Source of the DNA: Bacillota bacterium
GTDB taxonomy: Bacteria > Bacillota > Clostridia > Lachnospirales > Lachnospiraceae
Reading direction: 5' to 3'
NCBI GenBank assembly: GCA_023402845.1
Contig: JAEYFP010000041.1
Span: 79,930 to 143,929, forward strand
DNA length: 64,000 nucleotides
The notes beneath the pieces were generated by a model. It was not told the origin of the DNA, did no database searches, and saw only the letters and a program-made list of their open reading frames with translations. This document shows, piece by piece, positions 35,052-44,172 of the stretch (position 1 is its first letter; each line of letters starts with the position of its first letter). The position numbers and the translations under genes are program-made.

Positions 35052-36212
35052 ATGCCAAAGATGAATGACAGGACACAGCATAGCCGCTTGTTATCCTTGG
35101 ATGGTTTTCGGGGAGTTTGCGCAGTTATCATTGCGTTAATACATCATTATTACCGACATTTTTCTGCTGAAGTTACCCCGTTTCATTACCGTTATTGGAA
35201 CATACTGGCTTCAAATGGATACTTGATAGTGGAGTTGTTTTTTGTAATTTCCGGTTTTGTAATTGCTTATAATTATAAAAATAAGATTTACAGTGAGGAC
35301 ATAACATTCGGAAGTTTTTTTGGGAAACGGATGAAACATATCTATCCGGTATATTTGATTGCGCTTCTGCTGGTTTCTGTTTTTCAGGCAGGTGAAATTG
35401 TAGTGGCGGGAATTCCTTTTGTATTTGACGGATATGATTTCTATCATTTTCTGTTAAACCTGTTTTGTATACAAACGGGTATTGTTGAAAATAGTATTAC
35501 ATTTAATGGTCCTGCATGGTGTATTTCTGTTGAATTATTATGCTATGCAATCTGGTATTTCCTTGCATGGAGAGGGAAGAAAAATAAGACATTTTATTAT
35601 GTGAGTTGTGTTTGTTTGATTATTTTTGGCTTAATGATTTTGCGACAGGGCTGGAATCTGCCGCTAATTAATAGTTCTGTGGCAAGGGGGTATACATGCT
35701 TCTTTTTGGGAGCACTTTTGATGGAGGCAAACGAGGTATTGCCTGTTAAATTAAAATATCGAATTTCCGTACTGGGGATAACTGCTTCATTACTCATGGT
35801 AATGATTGATAAAATGCGTACAAACGATATGTTTGGTGGTTTACAGTTTTGCTTTATTGTTTTGTTTGCGCCGGTTATTGTTTGGAGTGTGTTAAATGTT
35901 AAGGTGATTAAAGGGGTATTTGAAGCAAAACCTTTAGTGTACCTGGGCAAGCTGTCATTGGTCATTTACTTGATTCATTTTCCAATACAGTGTGCAATTC
36001 ATTTGTTTTCTGCTGTATTGGGAATAGAGTTATATTACGGGTCTTTGAGTTTTTATGTATTTTATTGTCTTTGTGTGCTGGGTGTATCTGCTCTTTTATA
36101 TGAAATTGTTGTGCGCAGACAGAATTTGATCTGGAGGAAAATAGAGCTCTATGCAAAAGGAGAAGCAGGGCAAGGCGTATATGAAAAAGAATATTCACTT
36201 GGAGATCGTTAG
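35052..36212 (+). CDS. Acyltransferase-3 family membrane protein (OafA-like)
   Basis: A 386-residue polytopic protein. LLSLDGFRGVCAVIIALIHH is the N-terminal signature of OafA/ExoZ-type enzymes with Arg and His in helix 1; LIVELFFVISGFVIAYNYKN is helix 2, FGSFFGKRMKHIYPVYLIAL helix 3, and GPAWCISVELLCYAIWYF the typical (W)SLSxE-like helix. KLSLVIYLIHFPIQCAI is the penultimate conserved helix. It should O-acylate an extracellular or lipid-linked glycan. The 3' end overlaps the next acyltransferase gene, so the two are translated together. RBS GAGAGGGAGAG precedes ATG 35052. Confidence 0.82.
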   Translation: MPKMNDRTQHSRLLSLDGFRGVCAVIIALIHHYYRHFSAEVTPFHYRYWNILASNGYLIVELFFVISGFVIAYNYKNKIYSEDITFGSFFGKRMKHIYPVYLIALLLVSVFQAGEIVVAGIPFVFDGYDFYHFLLNLFCIQTGIVENSITFNGPAWCISVELLCYAIWYFLAWRGKKNKTFYYVSCVCLIIFGLMILRQGWNLPLINSSVARGYTCFFLGALLMEANEVLPVKLKYRISVLGITASLLMVMIDKMRTNDMFGGLQFCFIVLFAPVIVWSVLNVKVIKGVFEAKPLVYLGKLSLVIYLIHFPIQCAIHLFSAVLGIELYYGSLSFYVFYCLCVLGVSALLYEIVVRRQNLIWRKIELYAKGEAGQGVYEKEYSLGDR

Positions 36213-37251
36213 GATCTTTGCATTGATCTGCATTATTTTTAATCATACCGGCGAAAACGGCTATCTGCTTTTTCAGGTGACAGATCAGTCTGTTCTTCGT
36301 ATGTTTTCAATTTTTTTATCAAATCTCTGTAAAATAGGTGTACCTTTATTTTTTATGATATCGGGCGCTCTTTTAATTCCTAAAAAGGAGTCTCTAAAGG
36401 AGCTGTTTGTAAAAAGAGTCCTTCGTATTATAATCATAATCATCGCATTTTCTTTTATCTATTATGTCAGATTCTATCTGCAGCATCCGGAATATGGCTT
36501 CAATCTATTCTTTTTTGTTAAATTGATTTATTCGGAACCATTTATTACACCGTTTTGGTTTCTATATTCTTATCTTACATTTTTGCTGATACTACCTTTT
36601 CTCAGACGACTGGCACTTGCCTTATCTGATAAGGAGTATTTATATTTGGGTATACTTGCAGTTGTATTCCTTTTTCTTATCGAAATACCGGAATATGTGC
36701 TGGATTGTGCGATTAATATATCAATTCCGCTGCTTACAACGATTATTATTTTTCCGATGCTGGGGTACTTTATTGAAAATCGCCTGCGAAAGGAATTTTT
36801 CTCTCATAGGAATTACCTTCTTGCATGGGCTGCCATTCTTTTGAATGGTTGTGCCGGTATTTTGATGACATATTTATATCATAGTAAAACGGGAATCTAC
36901 GATGTTATATTTGTGGAAAAGTTCAACTTGATTTCGGCTGCCGCCGTATTTTTTATCATCAAATATAACTGTGGCCGGCTTGGGCAGAGCATTTCTGATG
37001 GAGGAACACAGGCTCCTTTTTCAAAGCGGACAGAGCGGGCTATTCTTTATATCGGAAGCTGTACCTTTTGCACATATCTGTTTGAAGAAATGCTTCGTAT
37101 TGATCTTTTAATTAAGATGTTTGCATGGCTTTCGCCGCCGCTGCCGAAATTGCTCGTGTGTGTTTTCTATATTGCCTGCATGCTTGCCGCCGGAATAGCT
37201 GCTTCCACCGTTTTGAGGCGAATTCCCGGCATGAAGTGGCTTGGACTTTAG
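36151..37251 (+). CDS. Acyltransferase-3 family membrane protein
   Basis: A protein of 356-366 residues with about ten membrane helices. IHLEIVRIFALICIIFNHTG gives the helix-1 Arg and His, CKIGVPLFFMISGALLIPK helix 2, and FVKRVLRIIIIIIAFSFIYY helix 3; FITPFWFLYSYLTFLLILPF corresponds to the Trp-rich active-site helix. Start choice is uncertain. ATG 36151 has GGAGG thirteen bases away, while ATG 36181 would begin right before the first conserved residues and has AAGG five or six bases away. It overlaps the OafA-like gene in another frame. Likely a glycan acyltransferase with a different target from its neighbours. Confidence 0.75.
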   Translation: MQKEKQGKAYMKKNIHLEIVRIFALICIIFNHTGENGYLLFQVTDQSVLRMFSIFLSNLCKIGVPLFFMISGALLIPKKESLKELFVKRVLRIIIIIIAFSFIYYVRFYLQHPEYGFNLFFFVKLIYSEPFITPFWFLYSYLTFLLILPFLRRLALALSDKEYLYLGILAVVFLFLIEIPEYVLDCAINISIPLLTTIIIFPMLGYFIENRLRKEFFSHRNYLLAWAAILLNGCAGILMTYLYHSKTGIYDVIFVEKFNLISAAAVFFIIKYNCGRLGQSISDGGTQAPFSKRTERAILYIGSCTFCTYLFEEMLRIDLLIKMFAWLSPPLPKLLVCVFYIACMLAAGIAASTVLRRIPGMKWLGL

Positions 37252-37275
37252 TGAAGTAATAAAATAAGGAGGCAG

Positions 37276-38295
37276 ATGAAAAATAAAGTATTTTTTAGAG
37301 ATATACAGTCTGATTTGATTCGTGTTGTTGCTATGTTATGTGTGATTTTTGTACATATGCCGCCGGATGGTGTGGAACAATTTTATACACTTTTGAGTCT
37401 GGTGTTTTTATCTTGTAACGGGTTGTTTTTTATGCTTAGCGGTAAATATAATTTGAATTTTTGTGGAACCAGCGGCAAAGAATATCTGAATTATTATATA
37501 AAAAGAGGAATTTCTGTGTTAGTGCCATTGTTTGTTTACTCCTTTATTATTTTTTTGTATTCAAACTATTTGTTAATTCCGCAAAAAGGAATTGTTTCAT
37601 TTTGGAATGCTTTTATCAGATTTTTCTTGGTAGAAAATGCCTCTACACATGTGTGGTTTGTTTATTCGTTGATCGGAATGCTGCTAGGCGCTCCTTTTTT
37701 GAGCAAAATGTTAAGGAATTTATCGGAATTTGAGTTGAAATTATTGATCATAATCGGGTTCTTATGGGAATTGTTCAGTGTTGTGATTGTACAATATTTT
37801 ATGGGACTGACATTTACATTTGGCGGCTGGTTTATGACGTCGTGGGTTTTTTACTTTATATTAGGATATTCGGTTGACCGATTAGTGAAGGAGAAAAATC
37901 TGAAGCTGCTTTATCTGTTGGGAGTTGGAAGCCTGATTGTTACGGTTGTTCAATATAAGTACATTCCACAGTTTCGGTCCAACATTACTGATTTGTCACC
38001 TGTTTATACAATAGTAGTGATTAGTATTTATTTATTTTTACAACACATATGTATTATAAGAAATGGAACGATTAAATGGTTGATCTCTGTTTTTGCAAAA
38101 TATTCTTTTGGTATTTACTTCATACATCCTACTGTGATTGCTGAAGTCAGAAAAGTAATTTCGACCAATCTGACTGATTCAAGTGTTGTCATTTTTATAC
38201 TGCGATTCGCTGTTACATTAATCATTTCTTTTGCACTGGCTGTAGGTGTGGATACGTTATTAATAAAGCCTTTAAAAAGTAAGCGCCTAAATTAG
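37276..38295 (+). CDS. Acyltransferase-3 family membrane protein, last gene of the CDP-sugar block
   Basis: A 339-residue membrane protein of the same superfamily. DIQSDLIRVVAMLCVIFVHM starts it (Arg and His of helix 1), then FLSCNGLFFMLSGKYNLNF, FLVENASTHVWFVYSLIGML and KYSFGIYFIHPTVIAEV. ATG 37276 is well placed after AAGGAGG. Its stop codon lies within a perfect inverted repeat (38281-38301) that probably ends the transcript. It is the third acyltransferase in a row, which points to several different acyl decorations on the polymer, or to remnants of several past modules. Confidence 0.78.
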   Translation: MKNKVFFRDIQSDLIRVVAMLCVIFVHMPPDGVEQFYTLLSLVFLSCNGLFFMLSGKYNLNFCGTSGKEYLNYYIKRGISVLVPLFVYSFIIFLYSNYLLIPQKGIVSFWNAFIRFFLVENASTHVWFVYSLIGMLLGAPFLSKMLRNLSEFELKLLIIIGFLWELFSVVIVQYFMGLTFTFGGWFMTSWVFYFILGYSVDRLVKEKNLKLLYLLGVGSLIVTVVQYKYIPQFRSNITDLSPVYTIVVISIYLFLQHICIIRNGTIKWLISVFAKYSFGIYFIHPTVIAEVRKVISTNLTDSSVVIFILRFAVTLIISFALAVGVDTLLIKPLKSKRLN

Positions 38296-38301
38296 GCGCT
38301 T
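38281..38301. terminator. Probable bidirectional terminator between convergent genes
   Basis: AAGCGCCTAA and its exact complement TTAGGCGCTT are separated by one base, giving a GC-rich stem that includes the stop of the acyltransferase gene. The tail TATTGCTTAT is only moderately T-rich. The ArsR-type gene ends 45 bases further on the other strand, so the hairpin suits both directions. Confidence 0.6.
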
Positions 38302-38345
38302 ATTGCTTATCTGTTTGGGGCTTTAGTAATAGACTGCAAAAAAGT

Positions 38346-39314
38346 TTAATAAATTAACTTCATGGAGATCCCCTGTGGGTAGTCTCCGTACTTTTCGCCA
38401 AACAAGTTGATTCCGCCTATGTGCGGAGCATCTTCTTTGATTTCTATTCTCAGGGAAATATATGCATGTTCCTGCAGTTTAAGCATATCCAGATTAATCA
38501 GGCGGTTTACAAGTCTGCCGTCCAGATATCCCCCGTCTTTTCTGATTGAAAAAGATTTCAAAATTCCATATTGGGTACGCCCGTTTGGCCATGCCGGAGG
38601 GGTCAGGTTCCCTCTGCGCGCACCGTAATCCCCGGGGGAACAATACGTGGTTATTTCGTGATTGTTCACCTGAATGGTGATGTCAGAAGGCCAGTTTTCG
38701 TGGTATCCGGGTGCTTCTGAGCAGATTTCCATACAAAAAGACAGCTCGTGCAGAGGCAGAAGGGGATTGCTGATATTGGGAAAACGATATTCGATATAGC
38801 CCTTTTGAAACCACAATAATTGTGCGCTTGAGCGTATCGGTGAATAGAAGCTCTTGATGTTGTCATAAGCGTCTATGATCCCGCTTTCGTTGGCGAGACC
38901 ACAGGTGGGCAGGATATCGCAAAGGTAATAGTTTCCTATGGGCATGTCGAGTGTAATGGAATTGTCAGCGGGAGCCGTATCGCTGTCAAAGGTCTGCAGA
39001 TAAAAGGATTGCATAATACAGGTGCTGACTCTCATTGAGCCGTGTACGCCGGGCTGAGATTCCGTTAATATTAATCCGGCATCCTCCAATACTTTGATAT
39101 GAAGCGCGGTTGAGGAAAACGGAATGTTTAAGGTATCCGCGATTTCCTGAATAGATAAGACGGTATCCTTTAAGATGTTGAGAATTTTCAATCTGACGGG
39201 GGAGGAGAGCGCTTTCCCTATGACTGCTATTTTTTCGTGGTGTTCCATATTACTCAGGTGTAAATTGATGTCTCTCTCTCCATTGATTTTGACCGGAGCT
39301 TTTTTGTGCGGCAT
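38346..39314 (-). CDS. ArsR-type winged-helix regulator with large C-terminal domain
   Basis: A 322-residue regulator. The N-terminal ~100 residues are an ArsR-like winged helix: IGKALSSPVRLKILNILKD, then LSIQEIADTLNIPFSSTALH as the recognition region and VLEDAGLILTESQPGVHGS as the wing. The remaining ~220 residues are unusual for ArsR proteins, which are ~100 residues; GYIEYRFPNISNPLLPLHEL and ITIQVNNHEITTYCSPGDYG look beta-rich and could be a ligand-sensing jelly-roll. It is transcribed away from the sugar ABC operon at 39543 and probably controls it in response to a sugar. Only HTH residues support the function; no metal-binding cysteine pattern is seen. AAGAAGGGA precedes its ATG on the minus strand. 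Confidence 0.75.
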   Translation of the reverse strand: MPHKKAPVKINGERDINLHLSNMEHHEKIAVIGKALSSPVRLKILNILKDTVLSIQEIADTLNIPFSSTALHIKVLEDAGLILTESQPGVHGSMRVSTCIMQSFYLQTFDSDTAPADNSITLDMPIGNYYLCDILPTCGLANESGIIDAYDNIKSFYSPIRSSAQLLWFQKGYIEYRFPNISNPLLPLHELSFCMEICSEAPGYHENWPSDITIQVNNHEITTYCSPGDYGARRGNLTPPAWPNGRTQYGILKSFSIRKDGGYLDGRLVNRLINLDMLKLQEHAYISLRIEIKEDAPHIGGINLFGEKYGDYPQGISMKLIY

Positions 39315-39467
39315 GGTTTCCCTTCTTTCTTTTATGGTTTCTGTTTTCTGTTGTTAGAATCATACACCTTTATTACATAAAAGTCAAAATAAAAATAAAA
39401 AATATATAAATTATAATTTAATAAATGTGCATAAGCGACAAAAATATAGAAGATTAAAATTATAATA

Positions 39468-39496
39468 TTGAAATAATAGATAAAATAATGTATCGT
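39468..39496 (+). promoter_or_regulatory. Candidate promoter of the sugar ABC transporter operon
   Basis: TTGAAA at 39468-39473 and TATCGT at 39491-39496 are 17 bases apart, 46 bases before the ATG of the binding-protein gene. The -35 is good and the -10 matches at four of six. The surrounding intergenic stretch (39315-39542) is extremely AT-rich and holds a perfect palindrome TAAATTATAATTTA at 39407-39420, a possible regulator site, though AT-rich DNA gives such palindromes by chance. Confidence 0.4.
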
Positions 39497-39542
39497 AAAT
39501 AATGTAATAAATAAAATTTTTTATAAAAACAGGAGGAAAAAG

Positions 39543-40619
39543 ATGAACAAAATGAAAAAGTACATGGCACTGACGGCGGCAGTTTTGCTGGCCTTATCTC
39601 TTGCCGCATGCGGGCAGAGTGATGCACAGCCGGCACAGGCTGAAGCAGGGGCGCAGGCCGAGGGGGAAACGCCTCAGGAAGACACAAAGCAGGAGAACAC
39701 TGCGGCAGAGGTTGCAGATCAGGAGGCTGCGGGAAGCGATTTGGAGAGAGTTCTTGAGGGGAAGACAGTAGGCTTTGCACAGACGGACAGTATGTCTTCT
39801 TGGAGAACAACCGAAACGGATTCTATTAAAGAAGCAATTGAAGCAGCCGGTGGTGAGCTGATCGTAAAAGATGCCGGCGGCGATATTGCGACACAGGAGA
39901 CGGATATTCGAGATTTGGCAGCGGCAGGAGTGGACTTCCTTGTTGTGGCGGCACTTGAAAACAATGGGCTGCAGGGAGCGCTTCAGGAGGCGATGGAAAA
40001 CGGTATTCCGGTAATTTTGGTTGACCGTGCAATCGACGGTGAGGCGGGAACTCATTTTACAACTGCAATTATGTCTGATTTTGTTTGGGAAGGCGAGCAA
40101 TGTGCAAAGGCTTTGATGGAAGCACTCCCGGATGGCGGAAATGTTGTGATTATCAACGGCGGTTATGATTCATCTACTTCCACGGACAGACAGGGCGGTT
40201 TTGTTGACGGACTGGATTCCTCCAAATATACAATCATCGCCGAGCAGGATGGAGAATGGCTGATGGACAAAGCACAGGCGGTCATGGAAAATATTATTCA
40301 GGCGCAGGGCGGCGAAAATATTGACGCGGTATTTGCGGTGACAGATGATATGATACAGGGTGCCAAGACTGCAATTGAAGCGGCGGGACTTAAGCCTGGC
40401 GAGGATATCCTTACGGTCGGCATCGACGGAACAAGAGCGGCTTTTGAGGATGTAGCGGCCGGAAAGCAGCTTGCTTCCTGTACCTGCTCCCCATATTTTG
40501 GACCGATTGTGCTGGATACAATTACGAAGATTATGAACGGTGAGACCATTCCGGAAAATATCACAAATGAAGATACCTTATATACAAAAGATAATGTTGT
40601 AATTGAGTTGGGTTTTTAA
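39543..40619 (+). CDS. Sugar ABC transporter substrate-binding lipoprotein (RbsB-like)
   Basis: A 358-residue lipoprotein. The signal peptide ends in LALSLAACG with Cys23 as the lipidated residue, followed by a Gln/Glu/Ala-rich linker to about residue 62. The mature domain is a type I periplasmic-binding fold: GKTVGFAQTDSMSSWRTTET, LAAAGVDFLVVAALENNGLQ, GIPVILVDRAIDGEAG and DAVFAVTDDMIQGAKTAIEA with ILTVGIDGTRAAFEDV, all typical of the ribose/galactose/xylose group. It would catch a monosaccharide or small glycoside outside the membrane and hand it to the permeases encoded downstream. ACAGGAGG precedes ATG 39543. A strong hairpin after the gene probably keeps its expression above that of the rest. 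Confidence 0.88.
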   Translation: MNKMKKYMALTAAVLLALSLAACGQSDAQPAQAEAGAQAEGETPQEDTKQENTAAEVADQEAAGSDLERVLEGKTVGFAQTDSMSSWRTTETDSIKEAIEAAGGELIVKDAGGDIATQETDIRDLAAAGVDFLVVAALENNGLQGALQEAMENGIPVILVDRAIDGEAGTHFTTAIMSDFVWEGEQCAKALMEALPDGGNVVIINGGYDSSTSTDRQGGFVDGLDSSKYTIIAEQDGEWLMDKAQAVMENIIQAQGGENIDAVFAVTDDMIQGAKTAIEAAGLKPGEDILTVGIDGTRAAFEDVAAGKQLASCTCSPYFGPIVLDTITKIMNGETIPENITNEDTLYTKDNVVIELGF

Positions 40620-40638
40620 AAGATTATACGGACGAAAA

Positions 40639-40673
40639 GAACCACTTCCGTTAAAACCGGAAGTGGTTCTTTT
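40639..40673 (+). terminator. Intra-operon attenuator/partial terminator after the binding-protein gene
   Basis: GAACCACTTCCG (40639-40650) and its exact complement CGGAAGTGGTTC (40658-40669) form a 12-bp stem with a 7-base loop, followed by TTTT. The next gene starts only 14 bases on and has no promoter of its own in the gap. Partial termination here would give more binding protein than ATPase and permease, a common arrangement in ABC operons. Confidence 0.85.
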
Positions 40674-40686
40674 GAAAGGAGGAAGC

Positions 40687-42195
40687 ATGTCGGAAGTATT
40701 ATTGGATATCCGAGGCTTGGAAAAGCAGTTCCCGGGTGTAAAAGCGCTGAAGGGAGTGAACTTCAAGGTGAGTAGGGGGGAAGTCCATGCGCTGATGGGT
40801 GAAAACGGCGCGGGAAAATCCACTTTAATTAAAACCTTGACCGGAATTTACCAAAAGGATGGCGGAACCATCTGGTTTGACGGCAGACAGATCAATGCCA
40901 GAACCCCGATTGAGGCAAATGAAAAGGGGATTTCAACTATTTATCAGGAACTGAATCTGGTACCGTTTCAAACCGTTTATGAAAATTTGTTTTTGGGGAG
41001 AGAGCCGGGAGGCCATCTTGGAGGCCTGGATCGAGAAAAGATGAAAGAGGAAACAAAAAAAATATTGGAGGAGCTTGGAATTACGATTGATGTCACAAAG
41101 CCCCTGAAGCAGTATTCCACGGCTATTCAGCAGATGGTGGCAATCGCCCGCGCAGTAAGTATTCATGCAAAACTTGTGATTATGGATGAACCTACTTCTT
41201 CGTTGGATGCAAAGGAAGTGAAAGTTCTGTTTAGGGTGATCAGAAAGCTGAAAAGCCAGGGGATCAGCGTTGTTTTTATCAGTCATAAATTAGATGAAAT
41301 ATTTGAAATATGCGAAAGAGTAACCGTGCTTAAGGATGGAGAATATGTGTGTGATTATGATATCGGGGAACTGGATCAGCTGAAGCTGATTTCTTTCATG
41401 GTCGGGAAGAATACGGTATCTCTGGAACGTACTAAAAATAAGTATCACTTTTTAGAAAAACCGGCACTTCTCAGGGCAACAAATATGAGAAGGGGCATGC
41501 GTCTGAACGGAATTGATATTGATATAAAGGAGGGAGAAGTACTGGGACTTGCCGGACTTTTGGGATCGGGAAGGACGGAGCTGGCAAAGGCTCTGTTTGG
41601 AGTTGATTTGCCGGAAGAGGGAGAAATATTTTGGTATCAGAATCCGGCAAGCATACAAAAGCCCTCGGATGCGATCAGAATGGGGATCGGATTTTGCACG
41701 GAAGACAGAAAAACAGAAGGAATTATTCCCCATCTGTCGGTAAAAGAAAATATAACGATTGCGCTGCTTCCTAAGCTGAGCAGGTTTGGATTTGTTAAGA
41801 AAAGGGAGCAGGATGAGATTGTAAAAAAATATATTAAGCGATTAAAAATAAAAACTCCGTCACCGGAGCAGCAGATTTGCAATTTGAGCGGTGGAAATCA
41901 GCAAAAGGTATTGCTGGCAAGATGGATGTGCCTAAATCCGAAGCTGATTATTATGGATGAACCGACAGGAGGAATTGATATCGGCGCAAAGGTGGAAATT
42001 GAGCAGCTTATTCAGGAATTTTCTCAAAGCGGAATTTCGGTGCTTATGATTTCTTCCGAAATTGCAGAATTGGAACGGAACTGTGATCGAATTTTAGTGA
42101 TGAGGGATGGGCGCAAAAGAGGAGAATTGGCAGGCGATGAGGTAGATCAAAACAAAATCATGGAAATGATTGCAAAGGGAGCGGGCGAGGAGTAA
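40687..42195 (+). CDS. Sugar ABC transporter double ATPase (RbsA/MglA-like)
   Basis: A 502-residue protein with two ABC domains. The first has GENGAGKSTLIKTLTG (Walker A, about residue 37), a degenerate signature at LKQYSTAIQQMVAIARA and VIMDEPTSSLD (Walker B). In the second, LLGSGRTELAKALFG is the typical weakened Walker A, while LSGGNQQKVLLARWM and LIIMDEPTGGIDIG are complete. This asymmetric tandem form is that of the carbohydrate-uptake-2 family (RbsA, MglA, XylG). ATG 40687 is four bases after AGGAGG and gives the normal N terminus; the frame extends upstream through the terminator and that part is discarded. Two permease genes follow. Confidence 0.9.
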   Translation: MSEVLLDIRGLEKQFPGVKALKGVNFKVSRGEVHALMGENGAGKSTLIKTLTGIYQKDGGTIWFDGRQINARTPIEANEKGISTIYQELNLVPFQTVYENLFLGREPGGHLGGLDREKMKEETKKILEELGITIDVTKPLKQYSTAIQQMVAIARAVSIHAKLVIMDEPTSSLDAKEVKVLFRVIRKLKSQGISVVFISHKLDEIFEICERVTVLKDGEYVCDYDIGELDQLKLISFMVGKNTVSLERTKNKYHFLEKPALLRATNMRRGMRLNGIDIDIKEGEVLGLAGLLGSGRTELAKALFGVDLPEEGEIFWYQNPASIQKPSDAIRMGIGFCTEDRKTEGIIPHLSVKENITIALLPKLSRFGFVKKREQDEIVKKYIKRLKIKTPSPEQQICNLSGGNQQKVLLARWMCLNPKLIIMDEPTGGIDIGAKVEIEQLIQEFSQSGISVLMISSEIAELERNCDRILVMRDGRKRGELAGDEVDQNKIMEMIAKGAGEE

Positions 42196-42200
42196 AACAG

Positions 42201-43154
42201 ATGGATAAACAAAATTATTTGCAATATATAAAAAAGTACAGTGCAGTATTATTGCTGCTGTTGATTGTGATATTGAATTCAATAGTGACTTCGAACTTTT
42301 TTAGAATTAATAATTTAAATAATATAATCACGCAAATCTGCCCGATTATTTTATGCGGAATGGGTATGACACTGGTTATTTCCACGGGCGGCATCGATAT
42401 TTCGGTAGGCTCTGTCATGGCTCTGGCCGGAGTGCTGACAGCAAGGCTGATGCCGCAGACCGGATTGTTTGTGGGTCTGCTGGCTTCACTTGTGGTTTCC
42501 GTATTGATCGGATGCTTTACCGGACTTATGGTAGGAAAGCTCAAGCTTCAGGCGATGGTTGTGACGCTCGGTCTGATGCTTGGACTGCGTGGTGCCGCGC
42601 AGGTTCTTTGCGGAGGACGTGATATTTATTTTAACAAGCTTGGAGAATCAGGAAAGCAGCTGGCTCTTTGGGGAACCCATAAAATCGGAGGCGTGATTCC
42701 CGTACAAATTATTCCGATTGTGGTTTCCGTTCTGGTTGTAGGGGTGATTGTCAGCAAAACTGTTTTCGGAAGGCAGCTTCAGGCTGTCGGAGATAGTATG
42801 AAGTCCAGTACACTGGCAGGTATCAATGCACCAAAAACAATGATGGCTGTATATGGACTGAGCGCATTTTTTGCGGCGTTTGCCGGTGTTTTTCAGGCCG
42901 CAAAAACTTCAGTAGCCGCAGGAAGCTCTCTGGGGCAGTTGGCGGAGCTCGATGCAATTGCAGCGGTCGTTATCGGAGGTACGCCGATGACAGGAGGAAG
43001 GGCGCACGTGCTGGGAACCGTAATCGGTGCGCTGATCATGCAAATGATCACGCTTACTTGTGTAATGAATAATATACCGGATCAGTATGCTCAGGTGTTT
43101 AAGGCGTTAATGATTGTATTTGCAGTATTTATTCAGAGAGAAGCAGCAAAGTAG
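42201..43154 (+). CDS. Sugar ABC transporter permease (RbsC-like), first copy
   Basis: A 317-residue membrane protein with about eight to ten helices. CGMGMTLVISTGGIDISVGS is the RbsC signature near residue 50, followed by GVLTARLMPQTGLFVGLLAS; SAFFAAFAGVFQAAKTSVA and ELDAIAAVVIGGTPMTGGRA are the C-terminal family motifs. GAGGAG precedes ATG 42201. It forms the channel with the second permease encoded directly downstream, probably as a heterodimer, since the two copies differ clearly. Confidence 0.88.
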   Translation: MDKQNYLQYIKKYSAVLLLLLIVILNSIVTSNFFRINNLNNIITQICPIILCGMGMTLVISTGGIDISVGSVMALAGVLTARLMPQTGLFVGLLASLVVSVLIGCFTGLMVGKLKLQAMVVTLGLMLGLRGAAQVLCGGRDIYFNKLGESGKQLALWGTHKIGGVIPVQIIPIVVSVLVVGVIVSKTVFGRQLQAVGDSMKSSTLAGINAPKTMMAVYGLSAFFAAFAGVFQAAKTSVAAGSSLGQLAELDAIAAVVIGGTPMTGGRAHVLGTVIGALIMQMITLTCVMNNIPDQYAQVFKALMIVFAVFIQREAAK

Positions 43155-43167
43155 GAGAGGGGAACAC

Positions 43168-44172
43168 ATGAAAATGATTAAAAAAATTTATCATTGTTTT
43201 TATTCTAAAAGTACTATTTTAGCATTTTTGTTTTTGGTAACTGCGTCCAGTATTATATTCAGCGATAAAAATTTCCTGTCGATGGCCAATGTGCTCAATA
43301 TTCTTTTGAAAGCTGCTAAAAATGGTGGTTTCCTGGCTCTTGGCATGACTTTTGTAATTTTATGCGCGGAAATTGATTTGTCTGCCGGTGCGGTATTTGC
43401 ATTGAGCGGTGTCGTTATGGGCCTTGTCGGACAAATAAATCCTTTCTTGGGTATCCTTGCGGGATTGATGACGGGCGTGATATCGGGTTCATTAATTGGT
43501 CTGATGGTCACTAAAATGAGGATTTCCTCATGGATCGCTTCGCTTGCGATGCTGTTTGCTTTAAGGGGAATGATATTGATTATTGCCAAAAAATCTGTGG
43601 TGATTAGTGGGGATGTTCTTACCTTTGCGAATGCAAAGCTGCTGTCCGGTATTATTCCGGGAATAAAAAGCGGAATTTCGGTTCTGATACCCATTCTATT
43701 TTTGATCACATTCATTTGCATGTACATTTCCAGAAATACAAAATTCGGAATGAGACTTTATGCGGTGGGAGGAAATTATGAGGCGGCCCGAATGATGGGG
43801 ATTGATGTGGATCAAATCAAAATCAAAGCGTTTGTATGCGCCGGCTTTATTGCGGCACTTTCAGGAGTGTTGCTCGCATCCAGCTCCGGGAGCGCGACCT
43901 TGAGTGCCGGAAATATTTATGAAACATATGCAATCGCGATGTGCGCAATCGGAGGAGTAAAACTTTCCGGCGGGGAGGGTAAATTTTCAGGAGCCTTTTT
44001 CGGTATTCTCATTTATTTTATTATTAACACAATTTTTACTTATCTTCCCGCCGGTATTTCCGTGCATTGGCAGTCTGTCATTATGGGTCTTTTAGTGCTG
44101 ATTTCGGTAGGTGTGCAGACAGAGGCGTTTACGGCTGTAAAAATAAAAAGAAATAAATGGAGAGAAGTATGA
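43168..44172 (+). CDS. Sugar ABC transporter permease (RbsC-like), second copy
   Basis: A 334-residue paralog of the preceding permease. GFLALGMTFVILCAEIDLSA aligns with the first copy's ...GMTLVISTGGIDIS, and YAVGGNYEAARMMGIDVDQI and YAIAMCAIGGVKLSGGEGKF are the matching cytoplasmic and C-terminal motifs. ATG 43168 follows GGAGAGGGG and is preferred over an in-frame start 54 bases earlier inside the previous gene. Its stop overlaps the ATG of the glycosidase gene (ATGA), tying uptake to hydrolysis of the imported sugar compound. Confidence 0.88.
   Translation: MKMIKKIYHCFYSKSTILAFLFLVTASSIIFSDKNFLSMANVLNILLKAAKNGGFLALGMTFVILCAEIDLSAGAVFALSGVVMGLVGQINPFLGILAGLMTGVISGSLIGLMVTKMRISSWIASLAMLFALRGMILIIAKKSVVISGDVLTFANAKLLSGIIPGIKSGISVLIPILFLITFICMYISRNTKFGMRLYAVGGNYEAARMMGIDVDQIKIKAFVCAGFIAALSGVLLASSSGSATLSAGNIYETYAIAMCAIGGVKLSGGEGKFSGAFFGILIYFIINTIFTYLPAGISVHWQSVIMGLLVLISVGVQTEAFTAVKIKRNKWREV

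Noticed and set aside
39407..39420. Perfect palindrome TAAATTATAATTTA as the ArsR-type operator
   Set aside because: The whole gap is almost only A and T, so such palindromes are expected by chance. No second copy was found.
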